From: Streptomyces broussonetiae
GTDB taxonomy: Bacteria; Actinomycetota; Actinomycetes; Streptomycetales; Streptomycetaceae
DNA: 64,000 nucleotides
Direction of reading: 5' to 3'
NCBI RefSeq assembly: GCF_009796285.1
Contig: NZ_CP047020.1
Location: 7,378,001 to 7,442,000, forward strand
The position numbers and the translations under genes are program-made. The notes under the pieces are model-generated. The model was not told the origin of the DNA. It ran no database searches and saw only the letters and a list, made by a program, of their open reading frames with translations. Positions within the stretch are counted from its first letter, which is position 1. Every line of letters begins with the position of its first letter. Shown here one piece after another: positions 35,448 to 44,342 of the stretch.

Positions 35448-35696
35448 ATGGCCGAGGTAGCGGCTCCGCCGTTCGGTTGGCGGTGGACGCCTACTCGCGC
35501 CTCGGACCCGGACAGCCTTCCCGACCTGTGCCAGCTTGTGTGTGTTCGGCTTGCCTTGGGGCGAACGTTGGCGAGCACAGTCCGAGGACTGGAGGAGACG
35601 GTCGATGGCACGTGGCGGACGGCCGCCGGGTTCGGCTTCCCCTGGTGGAACACCACGCCGCGGACCCGAAGAGAGACCGGCGCCGAAACGGCTTGA
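35448..35696 (+). CDS. possible small protein, 82 aa
   Basis: The ATG at 35448 follows a strong GGGGAGGGG ribosome site, and the 82-residue frame (contains DPDSLPDLCQLVCVRLALG and LEETVDGTWRTAAGF) shows moderate third-position GC bias. I do not recognise it. It lies directly upstream of the molybdopterin oxidoreductase operon. If real, it makes the farther upstream start of that gene at 35605 unlikely. It could also be chance. Confidence 0.3.
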   Translation: MAEVAAPPFGWRWTPTRASDPDSLPDLCQLVCVRLALGRTLASTVRGLEETVDGTWRTAAGFGFPWWNTTPRTRRETGAETA

Positions 35697-35754
35697 TCGC
35701 ATGCGGTGCGCCGCGGCCGCCGCCGTGGCGGCATGCGGTGCGCGGTGCCGTGCG

Positions 35755-37041
35755 ATGGCTCGGCGTGCCGGGCGCCTGCCTGCGCCACCGGGTCCTTTCC
35801 GGCCGGAGTTCTGGCGCAGTCCGATCCGCGGGCCCTGGCTGACGTCGGTGTTCGGCCTCGTCCTGCTGATCGGCATTCCGTTGCTGTTCGTCACTGGACT
35901 GCTCTCTTACGCGTCCTACAACCCGGGCCTGAGCCCCTTCAACGACGAGACCCCGGACAAGGGCGTTCTGGGCTTTTATCTCTTCAGCTGGCCCACGCAC
36001 CCGTACTGGCTCTACCGGCTGCTCCAGGGCGTCCACGTGACCCTGGGCGTGGTACTCGTTCCGGTCGTGCTGGCCAAGCTGTGGTCGGTCATCCCGAAGC
36101 TCTTCGAATGGCTGCCCGTGCGGTCCGTCGCCCACGGTCTGGAGCGGCTGTCTCTGCTGATGCTGGTCGGCGGTGTCATCTTCGAGTTCGTCACCGGCAT
36201 CCTCAACATCCAGCTCTACTACGTCTTCCCCGGCTCGTTCTACCGCCTGCACTTCTACGGCGCCTGGGTGTTCCTCGCCGCGTTCGTCGTCCACGTGTCC
36301 CTCAGACTCGGCCGGATGACCAGGGCCCTGCGCTCACGCAGTCTTGGCGCCGAACTGCGCACCGGTCTCGCCCACACCCTGCCCGAACCCCCGGATCCGG
36401 ACGGCCTGGTGCCGGCTGCCCCCGCCGCGCCGACGATGACACGGCGCGGCGCGCTGGGCATGGTCGGCGCGGGATCACTGCTCCTTCTCGTCGTGACCGC
36501 GGGACAGAGCATCGGCGGCCGGCTGCGCGCCACCGCGCTCCTCGCACCACACAACCGCAACCCCGGCAGCGGCCCGAACGCCTTCCAGATCAACAAGACG
36601 GCGGCGGCCGTGGGTGTCACTCCCCAGCTGGTCGGCACCGACTGGCGGCTGGAGATCCATGGCCGCGGCCCGGGTCTGGTCCTCACCCGTGAGCAGCTCC
36701 TGGCGATGCTCCAGCACACCGCCGCACTGCCGATCGCCTGCGTGGAGGGATGGTCCACCGAGGACCAGCACTGGAGCGGCCTACGACTGGCCGACCTCGC
36801 CGCCCTGGCCGGGATGCCCGACGCCGGAAGTGTTCTGGTCGAGTCCGTCCAACCGCCGGGCCCCTTCACCAGAGTGGTGCTGCGGGGCAACCAGATCCGC
36901 GATCCCCGGTCGTTGCTCGCCCTCCGGGTCAACGGCGCGGACCTTTCGCTCGACCACGGCTACCCGGCCCGAGTCATCGTTCCGGCCAACCCCGGCGTGA
37001 ACAACACCAAGTGGGTCGGCCGACTCACCTTCAGGGCGTGA
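35755..37041 (+). CDS. membrane cytochrome b-like / molybdopterin-dependent oxidoreductase fusion
   Basis: A 428-residue protein if the ATG at 35755 is used. The N-terminal half has four or five membrane helices (LTSVFGLVLLIGIPLLFVTG, LLQGVHVTLGVVLVPVVLA) with His residues suited to heme. After a second twin-arginine-like segment (TMTRRGALGMVGAGSLLLLV) comes a sulfite-oxidase-type molybdopterin domain (CVEGWSTEDQHWSGLRLADL near 320, Cys as possible Mo ligand; VNNTKWVGRLTF at the end). An ATG at 35605 with GGAGGAG is an alternative start, but its extra 50 residues are low complexity, and the decayed copy at 45229 begins at the 35755 position. It is the first gene of a three-gene operon. Confidence 0.85.
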   Translation: MARRAGRLPAPPGPFRPEFWRSPIRGPWLTSVFGLVLLIGIPLLFVTGLLSYASYNPGLSPFNDETPDKGVLGFYLFSWPTHPYWLYRLLQGVHVTLGVVLVPVVLAKLWSVIPKLFEWLPVRSVAHGLERLSLLMLVGGVIFEFVTGILNIQLYYVFPGSFYRLHFYGAWVFLAAFVVHVSLRLGRMTRALRSRSLGAELRTGLAHTLPEPPDPDGLVPAAPAAPTMTRRGALGMVGAGSLLLLVVTAGQSIGGRLRATALLAPHNRNPGSGPNAFQINKTAAAVGVTPQLVGTDWRLEIHGRGPGLVLTREQLLAMLQHTAALPIACVEGWSTEDQHWSGLRLADLAALAGMPDAGSVLVESVQPPGPFTRVVLRGNQIRDPRSLLALRVNGADLSLDHGYPARVIVPANPGVNNTKWVGRLTFRA

Positions 37042-37043
37042 CC

Positions 37044-37547
37044 ATGGCACGATTCGTCCGCTGGTACGGCTCCGGCCCCCTGCATCTACTGGTCCTGATC
37101 GCCTCGTTCGCCCTCACCGGCTACGCCATGGTGCGCCTGTTCGCCGTTCAGCCGCTCGCGGTGGCGCTCTGGTTCGTCGGAGCAGCGATCCTCCACGACC
37201 TGATCCTGCTGCCCCTCTACTCGCTGGCCGATCTGTCGGCCCTCTCCGTGCTGCGCCACCGCTCTGCCGGCGGGCGGACAGTCCCGTGGATCAATCACCT
37301 GCGCGTCCCCGCCTTCCTGTCGGGTCTGCTCCTGCTGGTCTGGTTCCCCCTCGTCTTCCGCATGGCGGCCCGATACAGCGGAGACACCGGCCTGTCCGAC
37401 ACGGTCTACCTCGGTCGGTGGCTGGCCATCACCGGTGCGCTCTTCGCCGCCTCGGCAGCGGCCTTCGCGCTCAGACTGCGCCGCGCCCGGCGGGCCGGCC
37501 GAGGCGACGAAAGCCGACCGGTCACGGACCATGGCTCCACACCATGA
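37044..37547 (+). CDS. integral membrane protein, four helices
   Basis: A 167-residue protein starting 2 bp after the oxidoreductase stop. Hydrophobic segments are at about 8-30 (LHLLVLIASFALTGYAMVRL), 38-58, 88-108 (FLSGLLLLVWFPLVFRMAA) and 125-145. The middle carries HDLILLPLYSLADLSALS with a conserved-looking His-Asp pair. I do not know the family. Tight coupling on both sides suggests it is a subunit or assembly partner of the membrane oxidoreductase. Confidence 0.8.
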   Translation: MARFVRWYGSGPLHLLVLIASFALTGYAMVRLFAVQPLAVALWFVGAAILHDLILLPLYSLADLSALSVLRHRSAGGRTVPWINHLRVPAFLSGLLLLVWFPLVFRMAARYSGDTGLSDTVYLGRWLAITGALFAASAAAFALRLRRARRAGRGDESRPVTDHGSTP

Positions 37548-38212
37548 CAACCGACGAGGGCGAGCAGTACGGCGCGGAGGAGGATCCTTATGCGCTGGTT
37601 CTGCGTCCGGCCTGGGCTCCGGTGTTCCTGCGGTTGGCGAACGGTCGCCGGATCCGGATGCCGGTGCGCCGCTGGCATGAACCACCCACGGCGGACGACG
37701 AGACCGTGCTGGAGCGGTGTGTCGGCCCCGTTCTCGATGTCGGTTGCGGACCGGGGCGGTTGTGCAGGGAACTTCTGAGCCGGGGCGTCTTCGCCCTGGG
37801 AGTGGACATCGCGCCCCGCGCGGTCGCGCTGACCTGCGCCCAAGGCGGACTGGCACTGTGCCGGTCGGTCTTCGACCGGCTGCCGGCCGAGAGGGCCTGG
37901 CAGACGATTCTGCTCATCGACGGCAACATCGGTATCGGAGGTGATCCTTACGGCCTGCTGCGCCGCTGTGGCGGGCTCCTGGCCCCGACTGGACGCCTCG
38001 TCATCGAGGCCGAGCCCGAAGACGTCGAAGAGTGCTCGGCCGTTCGGTACGAGGGCCCTCATGGTCGCTGTGGGCCGCCCTTTCCCTGGGCGCGGCTGGG
38101 GCTGCGTGCGGTCCACGGGGTCGCTGCGGACCTTGCCTTCAACGTCACCGACCAGTGGACGAGCGGGCACCGCCGCTTCGCCACCCTCATGCACGCGCGG
38201 ATCGGCATCTGA
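37544..38212 (+). CDS. class I SAM-dependent methyltransferase
   Basis: A 222-residue Rossmann methyltransferase. Motif I is VGPVLDVGCGPGRLCRELL near residue 64, followed by GVFALGVDIAPRAVALT (motif II, acidic end). TILLIDGNIGIGGDPYGLLR and LLAPTGRLVIEAEPEDVEE supply motifs IV-VI. The ATG at 37544 overlaps the upstream stop (ATGA). The substrate is unknown; operon position ties it to the membrane molybdo-enzyme. A degraded copy of its C-terminal half lies at 45343-45622. Confidence 0.85.
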   Translation: MTTDEGEQYGAEEDPYALVLRPAWAPVFLRLANGRRIRMPVRRWHEPPTADDETVLERCVGPVLDVGCGPGRLCRELLSRGVFALGVDIAPRAVALTCAQGGLALCRSVFDRLPAERAWQTILLIDGNIGIGGDPYGLLRRCGGLLAPTGRLVIEAEPEDVEECSAVRYEGPHGRCGPPFPWARLGLRAVHGVAADLAFNVTDQWTSGHRRFATLMHARIGI

Positions 38213-38572
38213 CCCTGTGCGGAGGCGAGCCCCTGACGCCAGGGCGAGAGCGCGGAGGAACGAACTGGAGCCGGGGGCGCCTCTCGACGCGACGTCGAGT
38301 CCTTCGACAGCGCGAACTCCCTGCTGCTTCCAAAGGCCGGCGGAGCCACATGGAGGTCGCGGCCGAACTCAGTGAACGATCCCCAATGCTTCCGACGATG
38401 ACGGGGGACGGATCGCAGGACGTGGTCCGCATGCGGCGCGTGCTCGAGTGGACGAGGGCGGCAGCTTGGCCGGGGATGCCCCGCTGGCCAGGTTCCGATC
38501 GTGCTACGGACAGTAGCCATGGCGCATGAGCGGTCGGTCTCCAAGGAAGTGAAGGTGTTCCTGCACGCCGGG
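38213..38572. other. intergenic, no gene seen
   Basis: About 360 bp between the convergent methyltransferase and DUF4142 genes. No coding signal or strong hairpin was recognised. Confidence 0.45.
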
Positions 38573-39337
38573 TCATCCCGCAGTTGGGGAAGCCGTGGGT
38601 GAGGGTTCCGTGGCGGGGCCTGTCGGTACCCCCTCGGTCGACAGCCCGGGGGGCACCGTGAGGGTCACGACGGGCGCGCCCGGCTGCGGCACCGGTGGTG
38701 TGACCTGGGCTGCGGGGAGCTTGGGCGGGGTCGTCTCCTGGAAGTTCACCTGGTCGAAGTTGACCAGTCCGGTCTTCTCCATCTGTGTGATGTGGTCCAG
38801 GACCACGTCGTTGGCCTGGTCGGCGAGGGCCCGCACGAGAGTGTTCTCCGTGGTGGAGCGGATCTTGGCGATGGTGTTGAAGATCGAACCGTGGGTCATG
38901 CGCAGGGTGTTGGCGAAGTCGGTGTCGAACTGCCTGCCCCGGTCGGACTGGAACGTCGCAAGGAAGCCCTGCTGCTGGGGTGTGGGCTGGTTGGGGATGG
39001 TGATGTTCAGTTCGGGGGCGATCCTGCGACAGCTGGCGTCGAGCGCGGCGTGCCCGATGACCAGGTGCCGCCCGGCTTCGCGCACGGTCGCTGTCGTCCC
39101 CTTCTGCATGGCCAGCTGCCCCGAGGGGCCTTCCCACAGCCCGGCGGAGCGCACGAAGACGACGAAGTTCCGGTCGGCTTCGGTGAGCGGTCCCCACTGG
39201 GTGTTGGCGATGATGCGGGACTGGTTCGAAGCGGTGTTCTGAATGCCCAGCATGCTCGGGTAGATGAGCGCAGCAAGGGTCAGGACCAGGGAGCCGCCAA
39301 CGGCGGCGGTTCCGATCGCGTTGCGTGAGACGGGCAT
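38573..39337 (-). CDS. DUF4142-type exported protein
   Basis: A 254-residue protein with an N-terminal signal/anchor (AIGTAAVGGSLVLTLAALIY). The helical domain is typical of DUF4142: LTEADRNFVVFVRSAGLWEG, HLVIGHAALDASCRRIAPEL, and FDTDFANTLRMTHGSIFNTI followed by repeated helices. A Pro/Thr-rich tail of about 55 residues ends the chain. Its role is unknown; the family is ferritin-like in shape. The ATG at 39335-39337 has GGGAGG. A TTTGCAT-type palindrome and another AT-rich inverted repeat lie 64-95 bp upstream. Confidence 0.85.
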   Translation of the reverse strand: MPVSRNAIGTAAVGGSLVLTLAALIYPSMLGIQNTASNQSRIIANTQWGPLTEADRNFVVFVRSAGLWEGPSGQLAMQKGTTATVREAGRHLVIGHAALDASCRRIAPELNITIPNQPTPQQQGFLATFQSDRGRQFDTDFANTLRMTHGSIFNTIAKIRSTTENTLVRALADQANDVVLDHITQMEKTGLVNFDQVNFQETTPPKLPAAQVTPPVPQPGAPVVTLTVPPGLSTEGVPTGPATEPSPTASPTAG

Positions 39338-39417
39338 GGTGCCTCCCAGGGCGGACGGGGGGTCGTCATCCGGGATACGCAGACCGCAATGCAAGAGAAC
39401 CTTTGCTCTAGGTAAAG

Positions 39418-39432
39418 ATTGCATGATGCCAA
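39418..39432. promoter_or_regulatory. TTTGCAT-type palindrome (13/15), DUF4142 promoter
   Basis: ATTGCATGATGCCAA, 81 bp before the DUF4142 start. Immediately next to it CTTTGCTCTAGGTAAAG (39401-39417) has matching ends CTTT/AAAG. The match is weaker than the sites at 51-55 kb. Confidence 0.45.
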
Positions 39433-39606
39433 ATATGACCTAAGGAGTCGGCCGGGAACCGCGGCGGGTTACGGCCTGGACCGGATCTCCCAGCCGCTCA
39501 CTGTGCCTCCCGACCGCCACCCCACCGAGCGCGGCGAAGAACTCCAGGCGCTGAACGCGGCCTTCACGGGTACTACCGGCGGTACCGACCGGACGGGCCG
39601 GCTCGC

Positions 39607-40117
39607 TCAGGGCGAGGAGACCCGCGCCTGGAACCGAACCAGTCCGGCCACGCCGAACTGCAGGGCCACCGGCAATATCTGTCGCGTGCTGACACCGTGC
39701 ACGTGATGGAGCAGGACGCGTGGTCCGTCGGCGCTGCCGAAGGTCACACTGGTCCCGCTCGTCACCAGAATGCCGGCGGTGGACAGTGAGCCGTCGCCCT
39801 CGGCCGACTTCCCCCCGACCAGTTCCCCGCGTTTCCCACGGGGGGTCGCGACCATGCCAAGGTGTTCGTGGACGCCGTCGTCGTTTCGTACGGTCATGTG
39901 GAGTGAGCCGTCACCGGAACGGTCCAGATGCGCGACGGCATCCGTGATCGTCAGGTCGACCTCGCCGGTGACGACCACATACACACGGCCAGGAACGGCC
40001 GTACTGCTCGTGACTGGTCGAGTTGAGTCAGAGGTGGGGGCGGAGGAGCCGTTCGCGCAGCCCCACGGACAGCGAGGCGGCCAGAAGGATGTGGATGCGC
40101 GGTGCTGTGCCAGCCAT
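39607..40117 (-). pseudogene. frameshifted PCu(A)C-like lipoprotein
   Basis: From the ATG at 40115-40117 a lipoprotein signal (MAGTAPRIHILLAASLSVG) reads into the wrong frame. One base less in the run GGGG at about 40062 would give LSVGCANGSSAPTSDSTRPV, a proper lipobox and linker. The rest then reads to TGA 39607 as a PCu(A)C copper-chaperone-like domain: DLTITDAVAHLDRSGDGSLH, VRNDDGVHEHLGMVATP, VLLHHVHGVSTRQILPVALQ. A GTG at 39984 gives an unexported 125-residue piece. It is either a recent inactivation, a phase-variable G tract, or a sequencing error. Typical PCu(A)C ligand His/Met are partly present. Confidence 0.7.
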
Positions 40118-40118
40118 C

Positions 40119-40133
40119 TTTGCAGTATGCCAA
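40119..40133. promoter_or_regulatory. TTTGCAT-type palindrome, PCu(A)C-like gene
   Basis: TTTGCAGTATGCCAA starts 2 bp before the start codon of the frameshifted lipoprotein. One arm is TTTGCA, the other TGCCAA (one mismatch). Confidence 0.5.
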
Positions 40134-40514
40134 CGTCATTTGGCCCGGCGACTCAGCACCCCCTCGGACGTTCCGCGTTGCTGTGACTCCACGGTGTGGC
40201 CTCGTGCCGCAATTTGCGGCGGGCCCCCATCGGCGATTCCGCGGCACCGCGAGCGCTCGATTGCCGATTCTGATCACTGCCACGCCCAAGGAAGGGTGAG
40301 AGCTGGCTCTGAATGGCCGCCTGATGATCAAGGTGACGCAGCCGGACGGCGAGGTACGCGGTAGGCCGTGCCCCGCGCACGCCGAAAATCCCGACTCGCT
40401 AATGGCGGGGGACGCGGCGCTGCTGCGGGGGGAGTCGGGCGAAGGCTTCCAGGTTCGGCTGCCGAGGCCAAAGGGTCGTAACGCTCAGCGGTCGTGGTGG
40501 GGTAGGAAGGGTAG

Positions 40515-40931
40515 GTGACCGATAGAGGTGAACCGGGCGCGGGTGCTGCCCCGCCAGAACTGTGTGATCTATGCGGGGAAGCGATCTCGGGGCAGGCCGA
40601 GGTCCACGCGTTGGTGCCTGATTCCTCGGTGATCCATGGGCATGATCCGAAATTGGATGGCAAACGGTGGCTGACGGCGTGTTCACGCGAACATTTGGAT
40701 GCGCTGGTCGACGTGTACAGACAGCGGCCGTTCGTGGATGCCGAGCTGTGGGCAGGCAAGATCGGCCGTGCGATCGAGGCTCACCGTGGGAGGATCAGCC
40801 CGGAGGAGCTGGCCAAGGAGACCGGGCTCACTCAGGAGCAGATCGAACTTGGGGAGTCGTGGCAGAGCCAGGACGCCTTGCGCTGGCGTCGACCCTTCGA
40901 GAAAGCCGACGGCCCAGAGTCTTCTGGGTGA
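40515..40931 (+). CDS. hypothetical protein with a possible zinc knuckle, 138 aa
   Basis: A 138-residue soluble protein. LCDLCGEAISGQAEVHALVP near residue 16 has a CxxC, and KRWLTACSREHLDALVDVYR has a Cys and a His that could complete a zinc site. The C-terminal half is helical (GRISPEELAKETGLTQEQIE) with a possible small helix-turn-helix. The GTG at 40515 follows AGGAAGG. I do not recognise a named family, and no operon partner is evident. Confidence 0.75.
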   Translation: MTDRGEPGAGAAPPELCDLCGEAISGQAEVHALVPDSSVIHGHDPKLDGKRWLTACSREHLDALVDVYRQRPFVDAELWAGKIGRAIEAHRGRISPEELAKETGLTQEQIELGESWQSQDALRWRRPFEKADGPESSG

Positions 40932-41183
40932 CCACGCTGCTTGCTCAAGCCGCGCAACGACGCCATCCACTGCGTGGACCCGTGGACACCACACGACGGT
41001 TTCCCAGGCGATGAACGTCAAGTTTGGCGGTGAGGATAACGTCCTGCCGTGGCGACAGTGGCGTGGCCCCGGAGTGAGCAAACTTTGACAGCGCCTCCTC
41101 GGTCGCCCACCCTCAGCCGACTTCTCGATCGCGCCCGGCGGGCACCGTGGTCCAGCATCGGGACCGGGCGGTGCCCGGTCGGG

Positions 41184-42098
41184 TCATGCTGGGGTGAGCA
41201 CGATCTTCTTGCCGCCGGCCCGACCGGTGACCACTCGGGCGAACGCGGCCGGTCCCTCGCTCAGCGGCAGGGGTTCCGGTGCGAGTTTCAAGGTTCCCGC
41301 GGCGGCCTGCTCCGCCAGCCGGAGAAGCTGCGCGGCGTTGGGCTCGAGGTAGAGGTTCCAACTCGTGATGCCTCGTTCCTCCGCAGGCGCGTCCGAGGTC
41401 AGGGAGCACAGTCGACCGCCGTCCCGGACCAAGGGCAGGGCGGCGTCCGCCGTGCCGGTGGCGATGGTGAGTGCGGCGTCGAACCCGCCGCGTACCCTGG
41501 CCGACCAGTTCGGGTCGTGGTAGTCGACAGCCTCCCTCGCTCCCAGACCGAGCAGGCGCTCTGCGGCGGCAGCAGAGGCGGTCGCGGTCACCTCGATGCC
41601 CTGGGCCGCGGCGAGCTGGATGGCCAGGGCTCCGGTGGCCCCGCCTCCGTTGGTGATCAGGAGCCGCTGTCCTCGGCTGAGGTCCAGTTTCTCCAGGGAC
41701 TGCCAGGCGGTGAGTCCGTTGACCGGCAGCGCCGCCGCGTGCACGGCGTCCAGCCCGGGTGGGCAGGCTGCCGTATGGTCGGCGTTGATCAGAACGCGTT
41801 CGGCCCAGAAGCCGCTTCCCCCGGGCAGCGGGGCCTCGTGTGCGAGCACCCGGTCGCCCACGGCAAACCCGGTGACACCCGCGCCGACGGCCAGCACCTT
41901 GCCCGCGCCCTCCACTCCCAGCGCCGCCGGGGGGCGCAGCCCCACGTCCCAGCCGGCGCCGTTCAGCAGTTCGTCCCACGGGCCGACCCCGGCCGCCTCC
42001 ACCGCCACCAGGATCTGACCGGGCCCGGGAGATGACGGTTCGGACAGCTCCAGCAGGGCGACTTCCTTCCCGGCCCCGGATACTCCGCACGCCTTCAC
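41184..42098 (-). CDS. NADP-dependent oxidoreductase, quinone-oxidoreductase-like MDR
   Basis: A 304-residue zinc-independent medium-chain reductase. The N-terminal GroES-like part has EAAGVGPWDELLNGAGW and ALGVEGAGKVLAVGAGV without zinc ligands. The coenzyme motif is LLITNGGGATGALAIQLAAA near residue 140. The end, ARVVTGRAGGKKIVLTPA, is typical of QOR/crotonyl reductase-like proteins. It should reduce a quinone or enone with NADPH. It starts at ATG 42096-42098 and stands alone. Confidence 0.88.
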   Translation of the reverse strand: MKACGVSGAGKEVALLELSEPSSPGPGQILVAVEAAGVGPWDELLNGAGWDVGLRPPAALGVEGAGKVLAVGAGVTGFAVGDRVLAHEAPLPGGSGFWAERVLINADHTAACPPGLDAVHAAALPVNGLTAWQSLEKLDLSRGQRLLITNGGGATGALAIQLAAAQGIEVTATASAAAAERLLGLGAREAVDYHDPNWSARVRGGFDAALTIATGTADAALPLVRDGGRLCSLTSDAPAEERGITSWNLYLEPNAAQLLRLAEQAAAGTLKLAPEPLPLSEGPAAFARVVTGRAGGKKIVLTPA

Positions 42099-42474
42099 AG
42101 CAGATCTTTGTCCTCTTACTCAGTCCGGCCGACCGGGAGGTACGGGCCGGAAATCCAAACCAGGCACGTGTCGACCTCGGGATCCCCTGCAGAGGTCGCC
42201 CGTGGTCTCAGCCGCATTGGTGTCGAGCCTATGCATCTAGTGGCCCGGGCATGTGGTCCATTTGAAGAGTGGCTAACCGGGCCAATGGTGGAATGGATCT
42301 GCACCGGATCTTGGGTCGGGTCGAGGAGTACGTCATCGTGTTCGAGTAGCGAAAGCGTCAGTCACGCTGAGGCAGCAGCGGCTCCAGGCGTTAGCCGTTG
42401 TTACTGACCTGCGGCGGCCTCTCATGCTCCTGGCAATTGGACGGCTTGTGGTGTCGAGAACCTGGGCCGGCGGG
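42099..42474. other. intergenic, no gene seen
   Basis: About 375 bp with lower GC than the neighbours in places. Short open frames here show no domain. It could be old insertion-sequence debris. Confidence 0.4.
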
Positions 42475-44166
42475 TCAGAACGGTCCGCTGAGGCTGCCGA
42501 GCCGATCGGTCAGGCGCAGGTTCTCGGTGTAGTCGACGGGGCAGGCGATCACGGAGACGCCTTCGTCGTCGAGGGCGCGACGCAATGCGGGCAGCAGCTG
42601 GTCGGCGGACTCGACCCGGTAGCCGTGTGCGCCGAAGCTTTCGGCGTAGGCGACCAGGTCCGGGTTGGTGAAGCGGGTGTGGCTGTGGCGGCCGAGTTCG
42701 AGTTCCATCTTCCAGGTGATCAGGCCGTACTCCTCGTCCACCAGGACGAGGACGACCAGGGGGATGTGTTCGCGGTCGGCGGTTTCGAGTTCCTGGGAGT
42801 TCATCAGGAAGGAGCCGTCGCCCATCATGGCCAGGACGCGCCGGTCGGGCCTGGCCAGTTTGGCGGCGATGGCGCCCGGCAGTGCGAAGCCCATGGTGGA
42901 CAGGCCGTTGGAGACGAGGCAGGTGTCGGGTTCGTAGGTGGGGTAGAGGCGGGACATCCACATCTTCCCGGCGCCGGTGTCGGCGAGCACGATGTCGTGG
43001 CGGTCCAGGGCGGTCCGGACATCGCTCACCACACGCTGGGGCACCAGCGGGAAGGCGTCGTTGTCACGCCCGTACGCTAGTTCGTCGTCGAGCAGTGTAC
43101 GGATCTTCACGATGCTCTCCGAGTCGTAGGTGAACCCTTCGGGCAGTGCCGAAGCGAGTGCGTCCAGCGCCTGTGACAGGTCGCCCTCGATGCCCACTGC
43201 GACCGGGTAATGTGCGTCCACCTCGGAGGGGAAGCGGTGTACGTGCACGATGCGCTTGTCGCCGTCGGGGTTGATCTTGGTGGGGTCGAATTCCTGGATC
43301 TCGTAGCCGACGCAGATCACCACGTCGGCGGTGTCGAAGCCGAAGTTGCTGTAGTCGTGGCGCATGAAGCCGACCGCGCCGAGGGCGTTCGGATGGTCGT
43401 CGGGGAAGACACCCTTGCCGTGGAAGGTGGTCGCGACCGGGATGTCCAACCGCTCGGCGAACCGCACGAGAGCGTCCGAGGCGCGGGCTCGCGCGGCGCC
43501 ATGGCCTGCCAGCACGACAGGACGCCGTGCCGTGGTGAGCACCTCGACCGCCCGCGCGATCTGCGTGAGTGACGGCGCGTCGGCGTGCACCGTGTCGATC
43601 TGCAGGGGTGCCAGATGCTCGGCGGGCCGCTCCGCTTCGATGTCCTCGGGCACGGCCAGGAACACGGCACCGGGGCGCTCGCTCTGCGCGATCTTGAAAG
43701 CCTTGCGTGTCATCTCCGGCACCGCGTCGGGACACTCCACGCGGGCCGCCCACTGGGTGACGGGGGCGAACATCGATACCAGATCGATGACCTGGTGCGA
43801 CTCCTTGTGGGTGCGGCGCAGCGAGCCCTGGGCGGCAAGGGCCACCATCGGTGCGCTGTTGGTCATGGCATCGGCGGTGCCGAGCAGCAGGTTGATCGCG
43901 CCGGGGCCCAGAGTGGCCGAACACACCCCGGCCCGGCCGGTCAGCCGTCCGTAGATCTCGGCCATGAACGAGGCGGCCTGCTCGTGGCGCACCAGGACGT
44001 ACCGGATCCCGGAGCCGCTCAGGGCGTCGACGAAGCGGATGTTCTCCTCGCCGGGGATCCCGAAGACGTACTCGACGCCTTCGGCTCGCAGACAGCGCAC
44101 CAGCAGGTGTGCGACGTCGTCCGCTGCTGCCGTGGTCCGCGACCTGGTCGCGCCTTCGGTGCTCAT
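42475..44166 (-). CDS. acetolactate synthase-like TPP-dependent enzyme
   Basis: A 563-residue thiamine-diphosphate enzyme with the three classical parts. The N-terminal PYR domain has catalytic Glu in RHEQAASFMAEIYGRLTGRA (about residue 60), then CSATLGPGAINLLLG. A central domain follows. The C-terminal PP domain has MMGDGSFLMNSQELETADRE and EEYGLITWKMELELGRH near 450-480. MNSQELETA is characteristic of catabolic acetolactate synthase (AlsS) type proteins, which join two pyruvates. No small subunit or decarboxylase gene is nearby. The ATG at 44164-44166 has a weak ribosome site. It is divergent from a flavodoxin-fold gene. Confidence 0.88.
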   Translation of the reverse strand: MSTEGATRSRTTAAADDVAHLLVRCLRAEGVEYVFGIPGEENIRFVDALSGSGIRYVLVRHEQAASFMAEIYGRLTGRAGVCSATLGPGAINLLLGTADAMTNSAPMVALAAQGSLRRTHKESHQVIDLVSMFAPVTQWAARVECPDAVPEMTRKAFKIAQSERPGAVFLAVPEDIEAERPAEHLAPLQIDTVHADAPSLTQIARAVEVLTTARRPVVLAGHGAARARASDALVRFAERLDIPVATTFHGKGVFPDDHPNALGAVGFMRHDYSNFGFDTADVVICVGYEIQEFDPTKINPDGDKRIVHVHRFPSEVDAHYPVAVGIEGDLSQALDALASALPEGFTYDSESIVKIRTLLDDELAYGRDNDAFPLVPQRVVSDVRTALDRHDIVLADTGAGKMWMSRLYPTYEPDTCLVSNGLSTMGFALPGAIAAKLARPDRRVLAMMGDGSFLMNSQELETADREHIPLVVLVLVDEEYGLITWKMELELGRHSHTRFTNPDLVAYAESFGAHGYRVESADQLLPALRRALDDEGVSVIACPVDYTENLRLTDRLGSLSGPF

Positions 44167-44342
44167 GAGGCGAACGTAGGTACCCCTGGCTGCCCGGGCC
44201 ACTCGTCCGCCGCCGACCGGGCGGGGACCGCTGTGGCCGTTCGGAGGCGTTGTGGTGGCGGCTGCCGCGGTCGGACCGCACGCTGGCGAAGTGGGAACGA
44301 TCCGCCGTGCACGAAGCGGCGGCGGAACTCCGGGAGGACCGT

